The notes beneath the pieces were generated by a model that did no database searches, was not told the origin of the DNA, and saw nothing but the letters and a program-made list of their open reading frames with translations. A stretch of DNA of 64,000 bases, from contig NZ_RKHX01000001.1 in NCBI RefSeq assembly GCF_003755175.1, positions 1,550,001 through 1,614,000 on the forward strand, read 5' to 3'. Of this stretch, positions 45,730 to 53,218 are shown piece by piece. A program made the position numbers and the translations under genes. Within the stretch, counting starts at the first letter, position 1. Each line of letters begins with the position of its first letter. Source of the stretch: Cellulomonas sp. PhB150 (GTDB taxonomy: Bacteria; Actinomycetota; Actinomycetes; Actinomycetales; Cellulomonadaceae).

Positions 45730-46905
45730 TCAGCTCGTGCCGCGCACCACCAGGGTCGGCTCGAAGATCACCGAGGTCACCCGCCGTTCGGGGTCGGCCA
45801 GCACGTCGAGCAGGATGCGCGCCATCTCGGCCGCCATCTCCTCGATCGGCTGCCGCACGCTCGTCAGCCCGGGCCGCGAGTGGGCGCCCAGGGAGCTGTC
45901 GTCGAAGCCGACCACCGCGACGTCCTCCGGAACCCGCCGACCGCGCGTCGTCAGCGTCTCGATCGCGCCGAGCGCCATGAGGTCGTTCGAGGCGAAGACC
46001 GCGTCGATCTCGGCGTCCTGGTCGAGCAGCTCGGCCATCGCCGTGATGCCGCTGCCGTAGGTGAAGTTGCCGGTCGCGACCGGGATCCAGGCGTGCCCGT
46101 GCCGGGCCATCTCGTCCTGGAAGCCCGACAGGCGGTCCTGGGCCGACGGGACGTCGAGCGGGCCGGAGATGACCGCGACGCGGCGCCGACCCCGCTCGAC
46201 GAGGTGCGCGGCGGCGAGCCTCGCCCCGTCCCGGTTGGCCACGTCGACGTAGCTCATGGGCAGCGGGCGGGCGGGCCGCGCGAACCGCACCGCGGGCATC
46301 CCGGCCTCGACGAGCAGGCCGGGCAGGGGGTCGTCCCCGTGCGTCGAGACGAGGAGCGCCCCGTCGGCGTTGCCGTTGCTCAACGCCGAGATCACGCGAG
46401 CCCGGTCCACGTCCGTCTCGGCGAGCATGAGGATCGGGTCGACGTCGCGGGGGCGCAGCGCGCGCAGCATGCCGCCGACGACGCGGCCGAAGAACGGGTC
46501 GGCGAAGTCGACGCTGACGCGGCCGTCCGCGGCCGCCTCCTCGGCGCCGGACACCACGACGACGACGGCACCCGTGCGCCGCGTGACCAGCGATCGCGCC
46601 GCGAGGTTGGGTACGTAGCCGACCGTCGCGATCGCCTCGCGCACCACGTCCTGGATGTGCGGCGCGACGCGGCGCTTGCCGTTGACGACGCGCGAGACGG
46701 TCGCCCGCGAGACGCCGGCGACCCGAGCCACGTCCTCGAGCGTCGGGGCTCCGCCGGCGCGCTCGACGAGCTCGCCACCGCGGGCGGTCACCGCCGGGCC
46801 GCCGGGCGTCGCCGCCGGGCGCACCGGCGCTGCCGCGAGAGCGAGCGTGGCTGTGCCCGGCGCATCGTCGGCGGGCGGGGCTGCGCCGGGCCGGTCCTGT
46901 CCCAT
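45730..46905 (-). CDS. LacI-family regulator, CelR-like
   Basis: A 391-residue regulator with a 53-residue Ala/Pro-rich N-terminal extension before the HTH (TLEDVARVAGVSRATVSRVVNGKRRVAP). YVPNLAARSLVTRRTGAV, GALLVSTHGDDPLPGLLVEAGMP, NFTYGSGITAMAELLDQDAEIDAVFASNDLMALGAIETL and VAVVGFDDSSLGAHSRPGLTSV resemble CelR, the cellobiose-responsive repressor of cellulase genes known from Thermobifida fusca. It is divergent from a secreted glycoside hydrolase gene, and CelR-like palindromes lie at 46924 and 47145. The cellobiose effector is inferred. Confidence 0.87.
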   Translation of the reverse strand: MGQDRPGAAPPADDAPGTATLALAAAPVRPAATPGGPAVTARGGELVERAGGAPTLEDVARVAGVSRATVSRVVNGKRRVAPHIQDVVREAIATVGYVPNLAARSLVTRRTGAVVVVVSGAEEAAADGRVSVDFADPFFGRVVGGMLRALRPRDVDPILMLAETDVDRARVISALSNGNADGALLVSTHGDDPLPGLLVEAGMPAVRFARPARPLPMSYVDVANRDGARLAAAHLVERGRRRVAVISGPLDVPSAQDRLSGFQDEMARHGHAWIPVATGNFTYGSGITAMAELLDQDAEIDAVFASNDLMALGAIETLTTRGRRVPEDVAVVGFDDSSLGAHSRPGLTSVRQPIEEMAAEMARILLDVLADPERRVTSVIFEPTLVVRGTS

Positions 46906-46923
46906 GCGGGGATCCTAGCAGCG

Positions 46924-46939
46924 GGGCAAACGCTCTCCC
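46924..46939. promoter_or_regulatory. Candidate CelR-like site, regulator side
   Basis: GGGCAAACGCTCTCCC, an imperfect palindrome related to the site at 47145, lying 19 bases before the CelR-like gene start. It would give autoregulation. Confidence 0.45.
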
Positions 46940-46973
46940 GCTGAACGGGCCAGATCGGCCTCCTTCACAGCCG

Positions 46974-47006
46974 ATTCGGGAGAGATTCGGGAGAGATCCG
47001 GGAGAA
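46974..47006. repeat. Three 11-base direct repeats in the celR-like/hydrolase intergenic region
   Basis: ATTCGGGAGAG, ATTCGGGAGAG and ATCCGGGAGAA run head to tail, one per helical turn. GGGAGAG is also the half-site of the CelR-like palindromes nearby. The whole 399-base gap (46906-47304) contains these repeats, two palindromes, a -10-like TATACC at 47058 and a long leader to the hydrolase gene; no small gene was recognised in it. Confidence 0.8.
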
Positions 47007-47144
47007 CGACCCTCCGTCCCGGCTTGACGGATCGGGCGGAAGCGGGTGAAATCCCGGTATACCTTCCCCGTCGGGAGCGTCATTCAGGACCACCACCCCG
47101 GTCCACCACCTCGCCTGCAGACCAGCCCGATCTTCTGCAGCGGC

Positions 47145-47160
47145 GGTAGAGCGCTCTCCC
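47145..47160. promoter_or_regulatory. Candidate CelR-like operator before glycoside hydrolase
   Basis: GGTAGAGCGCTCTCCC is palindromic at seven of eight pairs with a perfect AGAGCGCTCT core. It resembles the CelR palindrome TGGGAGCGCTCCCA in its GAGCGCTC centre. Confidence 0.6.
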
Positions 47161-47304
47161 AGATTTGCTGATCGGTTCGGAAACACCCAGCACCACACGG
47201 CATCGACAGGCACCGGCTCGACGACGAACCCCCGCCCTGCGACCGACATCGACGTCGGTCCGCGGTCGCTCCCCCGTCGCTGGGCCGCTCACGAGGAGAC
47301 ACCC

Positions 47305-49956
47305 ATGACCACGCACCACCCCTCGGGCACCGCCCGCGGCAAGCGCCTCGCGGCGCTCGTCGCGACCGGCGTGCTCGCCATCGCGGGCCTCACGCTGCCC
47401 GCCGCGTCCGCGCAGGCGGCTCCCGTCCTGCTCTCGCAGGGCAAGACCGCGACGGCGTCGACCACCGAGAGCGCCGACTACCTGGGCGCCAGGTACGCGG
47501 TCGACGGCGACAACGGCACGCGCTGGGCCAGCCAGGCCACCGACAACCAGTGGATCCAGGTCGACCTCGGCGCGAGCGCGTCGATCGAGCGCGTCGACCT
47601 GCGCTGGGAGTCCGCGTACGGCAAGGGCTACCAGATCCAGACGTCCGACAACGGGACCACGTGGACCACGGTCGCGACCAAGACGAACGGGACGGGCGGC
47701 AACGAGTCGCTCACCGTCACGGGCACGGGCCGCTACGTCCGCCTGCAGGGCACCGCCCGCGCGACCGGCTACGGCTACTCGCTGTGGGAGTTCCAGGTGT
47801 TCGGCACGGCCGGCACGGGCGGCGGGGGCACCGGAGGCGGCGGTACGGGCACGTGCGGCACGACGAACGTCGCGCAGGGCAGGACGGCCACGGCGTCGTC
47901 GTCCGAGGGCGCCGGCACCGCCGCTCCCTACGCCGTCGATGGCAAGGCCGACACCCGCTGGGCCAGCTCCTTCGCGGACAACCAGTGGCTCCAGGTCGAC
48001 CTCGGCTCCCCGCAGAACGTGTGCGAGGTGGCGCTGAGCTGGGAGGGCGCCTACGGCAAGGCGTTCCAGGTGCAGCTCTCCGACAACGGCACCACGTGGA
48101 CGACGGCGGCCACGGTGACCAACGGCACCGGCGGCAACCAGACCGTCGCCGCGTCCGGCACGGGTCGCTACCTGCGCCTCAACCTGCAGACCCGCGCCAC
48201 GGGCTACGGCTTCTCGCTCTGGGAGGTCGCGGTCCGCACGACCGGCGGCGGCACCACCGACCCCGGCACGGGCGGCGGCAACGGCGGCCTCACCGGCCAC
48301 GGCGACGTCGTCGGCCCGGCCGACGGCAAGGTGCGCCTCATCGGCTCGCAAGGCAGCTGGACCCTGGCGGTCAACGGCAAGAAGTGGGTCACCAAGGGCA
48401 TGACCTGGGGCCCGGCGATCTCGGAGTTCCCCGCGAACGTCGCCAACTTCAAGGAGCTCGGCGTCAACACGATCCGCACGTGGGGCACCGACGCGGGCTC
48501 GAAGGCCCTCTTCGACGCCGCCGCGACCGCGGGCATCCGCGTGGTCGCCGGCTTCTGGCTGGCCCCCGGTGGCGGTCCCGGCTCGGGCGGCTGCCCGAAC
48601 TACGTCACCGACGCGACATACAAGGCCAACTCGATGAACGACATCGTCACCTGGGTCACGGCGTACAAGGACAACCCCGGCGTGCTCATGTGGGACGTCG
48701 GCAACGAGTCCCTGCTCGGCCTCGGGAACTGCTACTCGGGCGCCGAGCTCGAGACGCAGCGGGCGGCCTACGCGACGTTCGTCAACGACGCCGCCAAGCG
48801 CATCCACCAGATCGACCCGAACCACCCGGTCACCTCGACCGACGCGTGGACCGGCGCGTGGCCGTACCTCAAGGCCAACGCCCCCGACCTGGACCTCTAC
48901 GGCCTGAACAGCTACGGCGCCATCTGCGACGCCAAGCAGACCTGGATCAACGGCGGGTACACCAAGCCGTACCTGATCACCGAGGGCGGTCCGGCCGGCG
49001 AGTGGGAGGTCCCGAACGACGTCAACGGCGTCCCCGACCAGGGCACCGACCAGCAGAACGCCGACGGCTACACCAAGGCGTGGAACTGCATCGGCGCACA
49101 CCCGGGCGTCGCGCTCGGCGCCACCCTGTTCCACTACGGCAACGAGGGGGACTTCGGCGGCATCTGGTTCAACATCAAGCCGGGCAACAACAAGCGCCTG
49201 AGCTACTACGCGGTGGCCAAGGCCTACGGCGGCACGGCCGCCACGGGCCACAACACGCCGCCGAAGTTCAGCGGCATGACGATCGCCAGCCAGACGGGCG
49301 TCGTGGCCGGCGCGAACGTCTCGGTCAACGCCTCGGCGACCGACCCCGACGGGGACGCGATCACGTACCACGTGTTCGTCAACAGCAACTACATCAACAA
49401 GTCGGGCGGCCTCCAGGAGGTGCCGTTCACGCGCAGCGGCAGCACGTTCACGTTCACCGCCCCGCAGACCCTCGGCGTGTGGAAGGCCTACGTGTTCGCC
49501 GAGGACGGCAAGGGCAACGTGGGCGTCGAGACGCGGTCCTTCCGCGTGGTCCCGCCCGCCGTGGCCGGCACCAACGTCGCGAAGGGCAAGACGGCGACGG
49601 CCTCGTCGTTCGACCCCTACAACGGCAACTTCACGCCGGGCCAGGCCGTCGACGGCGACTTCGCCAGCCGCTGGTCGAGCAGCTGGTCCGACAACGAGTG
49701 GATCCAGGTCGACCTCGGCTCGAAGCGGACCTTCAGCAACGTCCAGCTCGTCTGGGAGTCGGCGTTCGCCAAGGGCTACCTCATCCAGCAGTCCGACGAC
49801 GGCACCACCTGGACCACGTTGTCGACGATCACCAACGGCGACGGCAACGTCGACACCGTCGGGGTCAACGGCAACGCGCGCTACGTGCGCATCCAGGGCG
49901 TGACTCGAGGGACGGCGTACGGCTACTCGCTGTACGAGCTCGGGGTCTACGCCTGA
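47305..49956 (+). CDS. Secreted glycoside hydrolase (clan GH-A-like) with three discoidin domains
   Basis: An 883-residue exported enzyme. The signal peptide ends ASAQA-AP near residue 39. Domains in order are F5/8C (about 40-170), Gly/Thr linker, F5/8C (about 185-315), Gly-rich linker, TIM barrel (about 335-640), an Ig/cadherin-like domain (PPKFSGMTIASQTGVVAGANVSVNASATDPDGD) and a third F5/8C (about 755-883). The barrel has NE-type acid/base in WDVGNESLLG (Glu468) and a likely nucleophile in YLITEGGPAGEW (Glu560), as in GH2/GH5-type barrels. Discoidin domains would bind glycans. ATG 47305 follows GAGGAG. The substrate is not identifiable. Confidence 0.85.
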   Translation: MTTHHPSGTARGKRLAALVATGVLAIAGLTLPAASAQAAPVLLSQGKTATASTTESADYLGARYAVDGDNGTRWASQATDNQWIQVDLGASASIERVDLRWESAYGKGYQIQTSDNGTTWTTVATKTNGTGGNESLTVTGTGRYVRLQGTARATGYGYSLWEFQVFGTAGTGGGGTGGGGTGTCGTTNVAQGRTATASSSEGAGTAAPYAVDGKADTRWASSFADNQWLQVDLGSPQNVCEVALSWEGAYGKAFQVQLSDNGTTWTTAATVTNGTGGNQTVAASGTGRYLRLNLQTRATGYGFSLWEVAVRTTGGGTTDPGTGGGNGGLTGHGDVVGPADGKVRLIGSQGSWTLAVNGKKWVTKGMTWGPAISEFPANVANFKELGVNTIRTWGTDAGSKALFDAAATAGIRVVAGFWLAPGGGPGSGGCPNYVTDATYKANSMNDIVTWVTAYKDNPGVLMWDVGNESLLGLGNCYSGAELETQRAAYATFVNDAAKRIHQIDPNHPVTSTDAWTGAWPYLKANAPDLDLYGLNSYGAICDAKQTWINGGYTKPYLITEGGPAGEWEVPNDVNGVPDQGTDQQNADGYTKAWNCIGAHPGVALGATLFHYGNEGDFGGIWFNIKPGNNKRLSYYAVAKAYGGTAATGHNTPPKFSGMTIASQTGVVAGANVSVNASATDPDGDAITYHVFVNSNYINKSGGLQEVPFTRSGSTFTFTAPQTLGVWKAYVFAEDGKGNVGVETRSFRVVPPAVAGTNVAKGKTATASSFDPYNGNFTPGQAVDGDFASRWSSSWSDNEWIQVDLGSKRTFSNVQLVWESAFAKGYLIQQSDDGTTWTTLSTITNGDGNVDTVGVNGNARYVRIQGVTRGTAYGYSLYELGVYA

Positions 49957-50023
49957 GAGAGCACAGCCTGGCGGAGCCGCGCACGAGAGATCGACGCGTG
50001 AGCCGCGCTCATGCGTGACTGAC

Positions 50024-50064
50024 CGGTCCGGGCGGGGCTGTGGGCTGCGGCCCCGCCCGGACCG
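50024..50064. terminator. Terminator after the glycoside hydrolase
   Basis: A perfect 15-base stem beginning CGGTCCGGGCGGGGC with an 11-base loop, 68 bases after the hydrolase stop. The rest of the 377-base gap (49957-50333) is GC-rich without recognised genes; it presumably carries the promoter of the DUF1996 gene. Confidence 0.8.
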
Positions 50065-50333
50065 ACCCTCGCAGCGAGGGTCACCACCACCAGCAGCCCG
50101 CACGACGGCATCGCACCCCGCGCAGCAGCGCGGGCGCGCGCAGCCACACCTCGGAGGCACTCCCTCCCCGGTCCCGGCCCGACGAGGGCCGCTCCTCAGC
50201 CCCGCACGGACGAGCCGGCGACCCGCCGCGCCCGCGCCGCGCACCCGCCTGCGCTGAACGCAGCGGGCAGCACACGCACCCGCGGCCCGTGAGCCGCGCG
50301 TGCAGACCCTGAGCACTGAAGGAGTCATCCGAC

Positions 50334-51740
50334 ATGAGCACCCCCACCGTGCGGCGACGAGGCCGCACCCGAGCGGCCTCCACCCGAGCGTGGCTGGCCG
50401 TCGGGCTGGCCACCGCGCTCGTCGCGTCGGGCGTCGTCGCGACGCTCGCCACCACAGCGACCGCGGCGCCGGTCAACATCTCGCAGGGCAAGGCCGCGAG
50501 CGCCTCGACGGCCGAGAGCCCGGACATGGTCGGCGCGAAGGCCGTCGACGGGAACACCGGCACGCGCTGGAGCAGCACGTTCGCCGACGCGCAGTGGCTC
50601 CAGGTCGACCTGGGCTCCACGGCGACGATCGACAACGTGAAGCTCAGCTGGGAGGCGGCCTACGGCAAGGCGTTCCAGGTCCAGACCTCCACCAACGGCA
50701 CGACGTGGACGACGGTCGCCACGGTGACCAACGGCACGGGCGGCAACCAGACGGTGAGCGCGCCCGGCACGGGCCGCTACGTCCGGCTCAACCTCACCGC
50801 CCGCGGCACCGGCTACGGCTACTCGCTGTGGGAGTTCCAGGTGTTCGGCACCGGCGGCACCACGCCCCCGGCCACGACGCCCAAGCCCCTCCCGTCACCT
50901 CCCCCGGGAGCCGACACGTCGGTCACGCACCACGAGTTCCAGGCGAACTGCGTGCCGACCCACACCCTGCCGGACGACCCGATCGTCTTCCCGGGCCAGG
51001 CGGGCGCGTCGCACAGCCACACGTTCATGGGCAACCGCACCACCAACGCCCAGACCACGGCCGCGTCGCTGGTCGCCGCGGGGACGACGACGAGCTGCAC
51101 GGTCCCCCAGGACCGCTCGGCGTACTGGTTCCCGACGCTGCTCCGCAACGGCACGCAGGTGGTGTCGACCGACGAGCAGACCATCTACTACAAGTCGGGG
51201 ATCCTCGACTACAAGAAGGTCCAGCCGTTCCCGGCCGGCCTGCGCTTCGTCGTCGGGAACATGCTCGCGACGCAGGACGAGTTCAAGAACGCCCCGGGCA
51301 CGGTCGAGGGGTTCGAGTGCGGTGACACGACGCGCAGCTGGGACATCCCGGCGGCCGCCTGCCCCGCGGGCTCCAAGCTCAACATCCGCTACCAGGCCCC
51401 CAGCTGCTGGGACGGCGTCAACCTCGACTCGGCCAACCACAAGACCCACATGGCGTACCCGGTCAACGGCGAGTGCCCGACGAGCCACCCGGTGCCCGTG
51501 CCGATGATCGAGTTCAAGCTCTCGTGGCCGGTCGACGGCAACCTGTCGAACGTGGCGTTCTCGAGCGGCCGCAGCTACTCGTTCCACTACGACTTCTTCA
51601 ACGGCTGGGACGCGCCGGTGCTCAAGGCCCTGACCGAGCACTGCATCAACGGCGGACTGCAGTGCAACCCGCGCGGCTTCGACCTGTACAAGCCGTGGGC
51701 GGGCGGCGTCCTGGACGCGAGCTTCAACCTGATCCCGTGA
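50334..51740 (+). CDS. Secreted discoidin-DUF1996 protein
   Basis: A 468-residue exported protein. A basic N-terminus and hydrophobic WLAVGLATALVASGVVATLA segment precede a probable TATAA-AP cleavage near residue 45. An F5/8C (discoidin) domain spans about 46-178 and is very similar to those of the preceding hydrolase (WTTVATVTNGTGGNQTV, TGYGYSLWEFQVFG). A Pro/Thr linker leads to DUF1996 from about residue 197: HHEFQANCVPTHTLPDDPIVFPG, SHSHTFMGNRTTNAQTTAASL, DRSAYWFPTLL, RYQAPSCWDGVNLDSANHKTHMAYP. DUF1996 is common in fungi and actinobacteria and has no settled activity; conserved His and Cys residues suggest a structured catalytic or binding surface. Confidence 0.88.
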   Translation: MSTPTVRRRGRTRAASTRAWLAVGLATALVASGVVATLATTATAAPVNISQGKAASASTAESPDMVGAKAVDGNTGTRWSSTFADAQWLQVDLGSTATIDNVKLSWEAAYGKAFQVQTSTNGTTWTTVATVTNGTGGNQTVSAPGTGRYVRLNLTARGTGYGYSLWEFQVFGTGGTTPPATTPKPLPSPPPGADTSVTHHEFQANCVPTHTLPDDPIVFPGQAGASHSHTFMGNRTTNAQTTAASLVAAGTTTSCTVPQDRSAYWFPTLLRNGTQVVSTDEQTIYYKSGILDYKKVQPFPAGLRFVVGNMLATQDEFKNAPGTVEGFECGDTTRSWDIPAAACPAGSKLNIRYQAPSCWDGVNLDSANHKTHMAYPVNGECPTSHPVPVPMIEFKLSWPVDGNLSNVAFSSGRSYSFHYDFFNGWDAPVLKALTEHCINGGLQCNPRGFDLYKPWAGGVLDASFNLIP

Positions 51741-51762
51741 CCGGGGTCTGACCCAGGGGCGC

Positions 51763-51786
51763 GCCGCCCGGCCCTCGTCGGGCGGC
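51763..51786 (+). terminator. First hairpin after the DUF1996 gene
   Basis: GCCGCCCG (51763-51770) pairs with 51779-51786 around eight bases, 22 bases after the stop codon. It is weaker than the next hairpin downstream. Confidence 0.5.
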
Positions 51787-51816
51787 ACGCCACTTCCCCG
51801 CGGCTGACCCTCCACG

Positions 51817-51858
51817 CCGAGCGCGCACTCCCCCTCACGTCGGGGGGTGCGCGCTCGG
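51817..51858. terminator. Strong terminator hairpin
   Basis: CCGAGCGCGCAC (51817-51828) pairs perfectly with 51847-51858, and the inner C-run 51830-51833 extends the stem to the G-run 51842-51845. It lies between the DUF1996 gene and the downstream MIR-type gene and should insulate them. Confidence 0.8.
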
Positions 51859-51936
51859 TCTGTGCCCTGCGTGCTCGGGTATCTGCCGCGCGCCATGATG
51901 GCTCCTGAGCGTCGGGGGCTGACCAGCGGAGGGCAC

Positions 51937-53076
51937 ATGGCCGACAAGCGCACGGCGTTCGACCCGGCGGTGCACGGGTTCGGCTTCCCCAACGCCTTCG
52001 TCGACGTCCTGCTCACCCTGCCGAACGGCATGAAGATCTCCACCGCCGGTCGCTGCGGGGGCATGGCGTACGCCTCGCTCGACCTCTTCCACTCCGGCGC
52101 CCCAGCCCCCCGCTGGGGCGCCGGGCTCTACGCCCCGGAGCGCGTGCCTCCCGACGACAACTGGCTGGCGGACGTCATCCGCGGCCGGCTCTTCGACTCG
52201 TTCAGGGTGCTCTCCGCCGCCACGTTCGTCACCTGGTCGATGCACCCGGACGGGCCGCTCGGCCCGCTCAAGGGCGTCGCGCGCTGGACCTCGCAGGACG
52301 AGCTCCCGCAGGTCGTGCGCGCGGTCGACGAGGGCCGGCCCGTGCCGCTGGGCCTCGTCGTCGCCCGCAGCATCGGCGCGATCGGCAAGAACCACCAGGT
52401 GGTCGCGCACGGGTACTCCCGGACGGACGGCGTGACGTCGCTGCTCATCACCGACTCGAACAGCCCCGGGCGCGAGGTCACGCTCACCCCGGTCAAGGGC
52501 GGCTGGAAGGCGTCGAACGGGCCGACCTGGCGCGGGTTCTTCGTGCAGGACTACAAGCCCCGCAAGCCGACGGTCCTGACCCGCGCTCCGGCGGACCCGG
52601 CGCGCGCCATCGGGCCCGGGTCCGTCGTCGTCCTCTCGCACGTGTGGACCGGGGCGACCCTGCACGCCGACGGCACGCCCTGGTCCTACGACGGGTGCCC
52701 GCTCGGCACGCGCGTCACCGCCGTGCGCTCCACCGCGAGCGACGGCGAGCGCTGGGCGGTCGAGCCCGGCGCGGCGGGCCTGGTCCGGCTGCGGCACGTG
52801 GCCACCGGGTCGTACCTCGGCAGCCCGGGCGGGTCGCGCTCCCCCGTGACCGGTCAGCAGGGCGTACGCATCGGGAGCACGCCCGACGAGTGGCGCGTGG
52901 AGGTCGAGGGCAGCTGGACGGCCGGCTCGCGGGTCCGGCTCGTGCACGCCGCGACCGGCGCCGCGCTGCACTCCCACCTGCACTCGGACGAGCGCGCGAC
53001 GGGCGGGCAGCAGGAGGTCACCGGCTTCGCCGGCCGCGACGACAACGACTGGTGGACCGTCCTCGAGACCCGCTGA
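51937..53076 (+). CDS. Papain-like fold protein with C-terminal MIR-type beta-trefoil
   Basis: A 379-residue protein with no signal peptide or membrane segment. The N-terminal 215 residues look like a papain/C39-type cysteine peptidase or transglutaminase-like fold. Cys40 is in AGRCGGMAYASLDLF, His153/His158 in GKNHQVVAHGYSRTDG and Asp173 in LLITDSNSPG, the usual Cys-His-Asp order with an H-x-V-x-x-x-GY signature. The C-terminal part (about 225-379) has MIR-like beta-trefoil repeats: VVLSHVWTGATLHADG, VRLRHVATGSYLGSPGG and VRLVHAATGAALHSHLHS, with GQQEVTGFAGRDDNDWW. Start ATG 51937 follows CGGAGGGCAC. Its activity and partner are unknown; it stands alone between two terminators. Confidence 0.72.
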   Translation: MADKRTAFDPAVHGFGFPNAFVDVLLTLPNGMKISTAGRCGGMAYASLDLFHSGAPAPRWGAGLYAPERVPPDDNWLADVIRGRLFDSFRVLSAATFVTWSMHPDGPLGPLKGVARWTSQDELPQVVRAVDEGRPVPLGLVVARSIGAIGKNHQVVAHGYSRTDGVTSLLITDSNSPGREVTLTPVKGGWKASNGPTWRGFFVQDYKPRKPTVLTRAPADPARAIGPGSVVVLSHVWTGATLHADGTPWSYDGCPLGTRVTAVRSTASDGERWAVEPGAAGLVRLRHVATGSYLGSPGGSRSPVTGQQGVRIGSTPDEWRVEVEGSWTAGSRVRLVHAATGAALHSHLHSDERATGGQQEVTGFAGRDDNDWWTVLETR

Positions 53077-53159
53077 CGTCGGTTGCTTGTGGCCGGCGAC
53101 GTCGTTGAAGACTTCGTCACGCCTGCCGTGACCAGGTCTTCACCGATCCGCGCCGCACG

Positions 53160-53203
53160 CGACGAGGCCCCGGTCTCCTCAGACGGGAGCCGGGGCCTCG
53201 TCG
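53160..53203. terminator. Bidirectional terminator between MIR-type gene and clpC
   Basis: CGACGAGGCCCCGG (53160-53173) pairs perfectly with 53190-53203 around a 16-base loop, 16 bases before the clpC stop. Confidence 0.85.
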
Positions 53204-53218
53204 GCCGTCCGTGCGGTG

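Noticed and set aside
47080..50328. 1082-residue minus-strand open frame across the glycoside hydrolase
   Set aside because: Composition is repetitive Val/Arg/Gly/Asp reflecting the opposite strand; the plus-strand protein has a signal peptide and recognisable domains.
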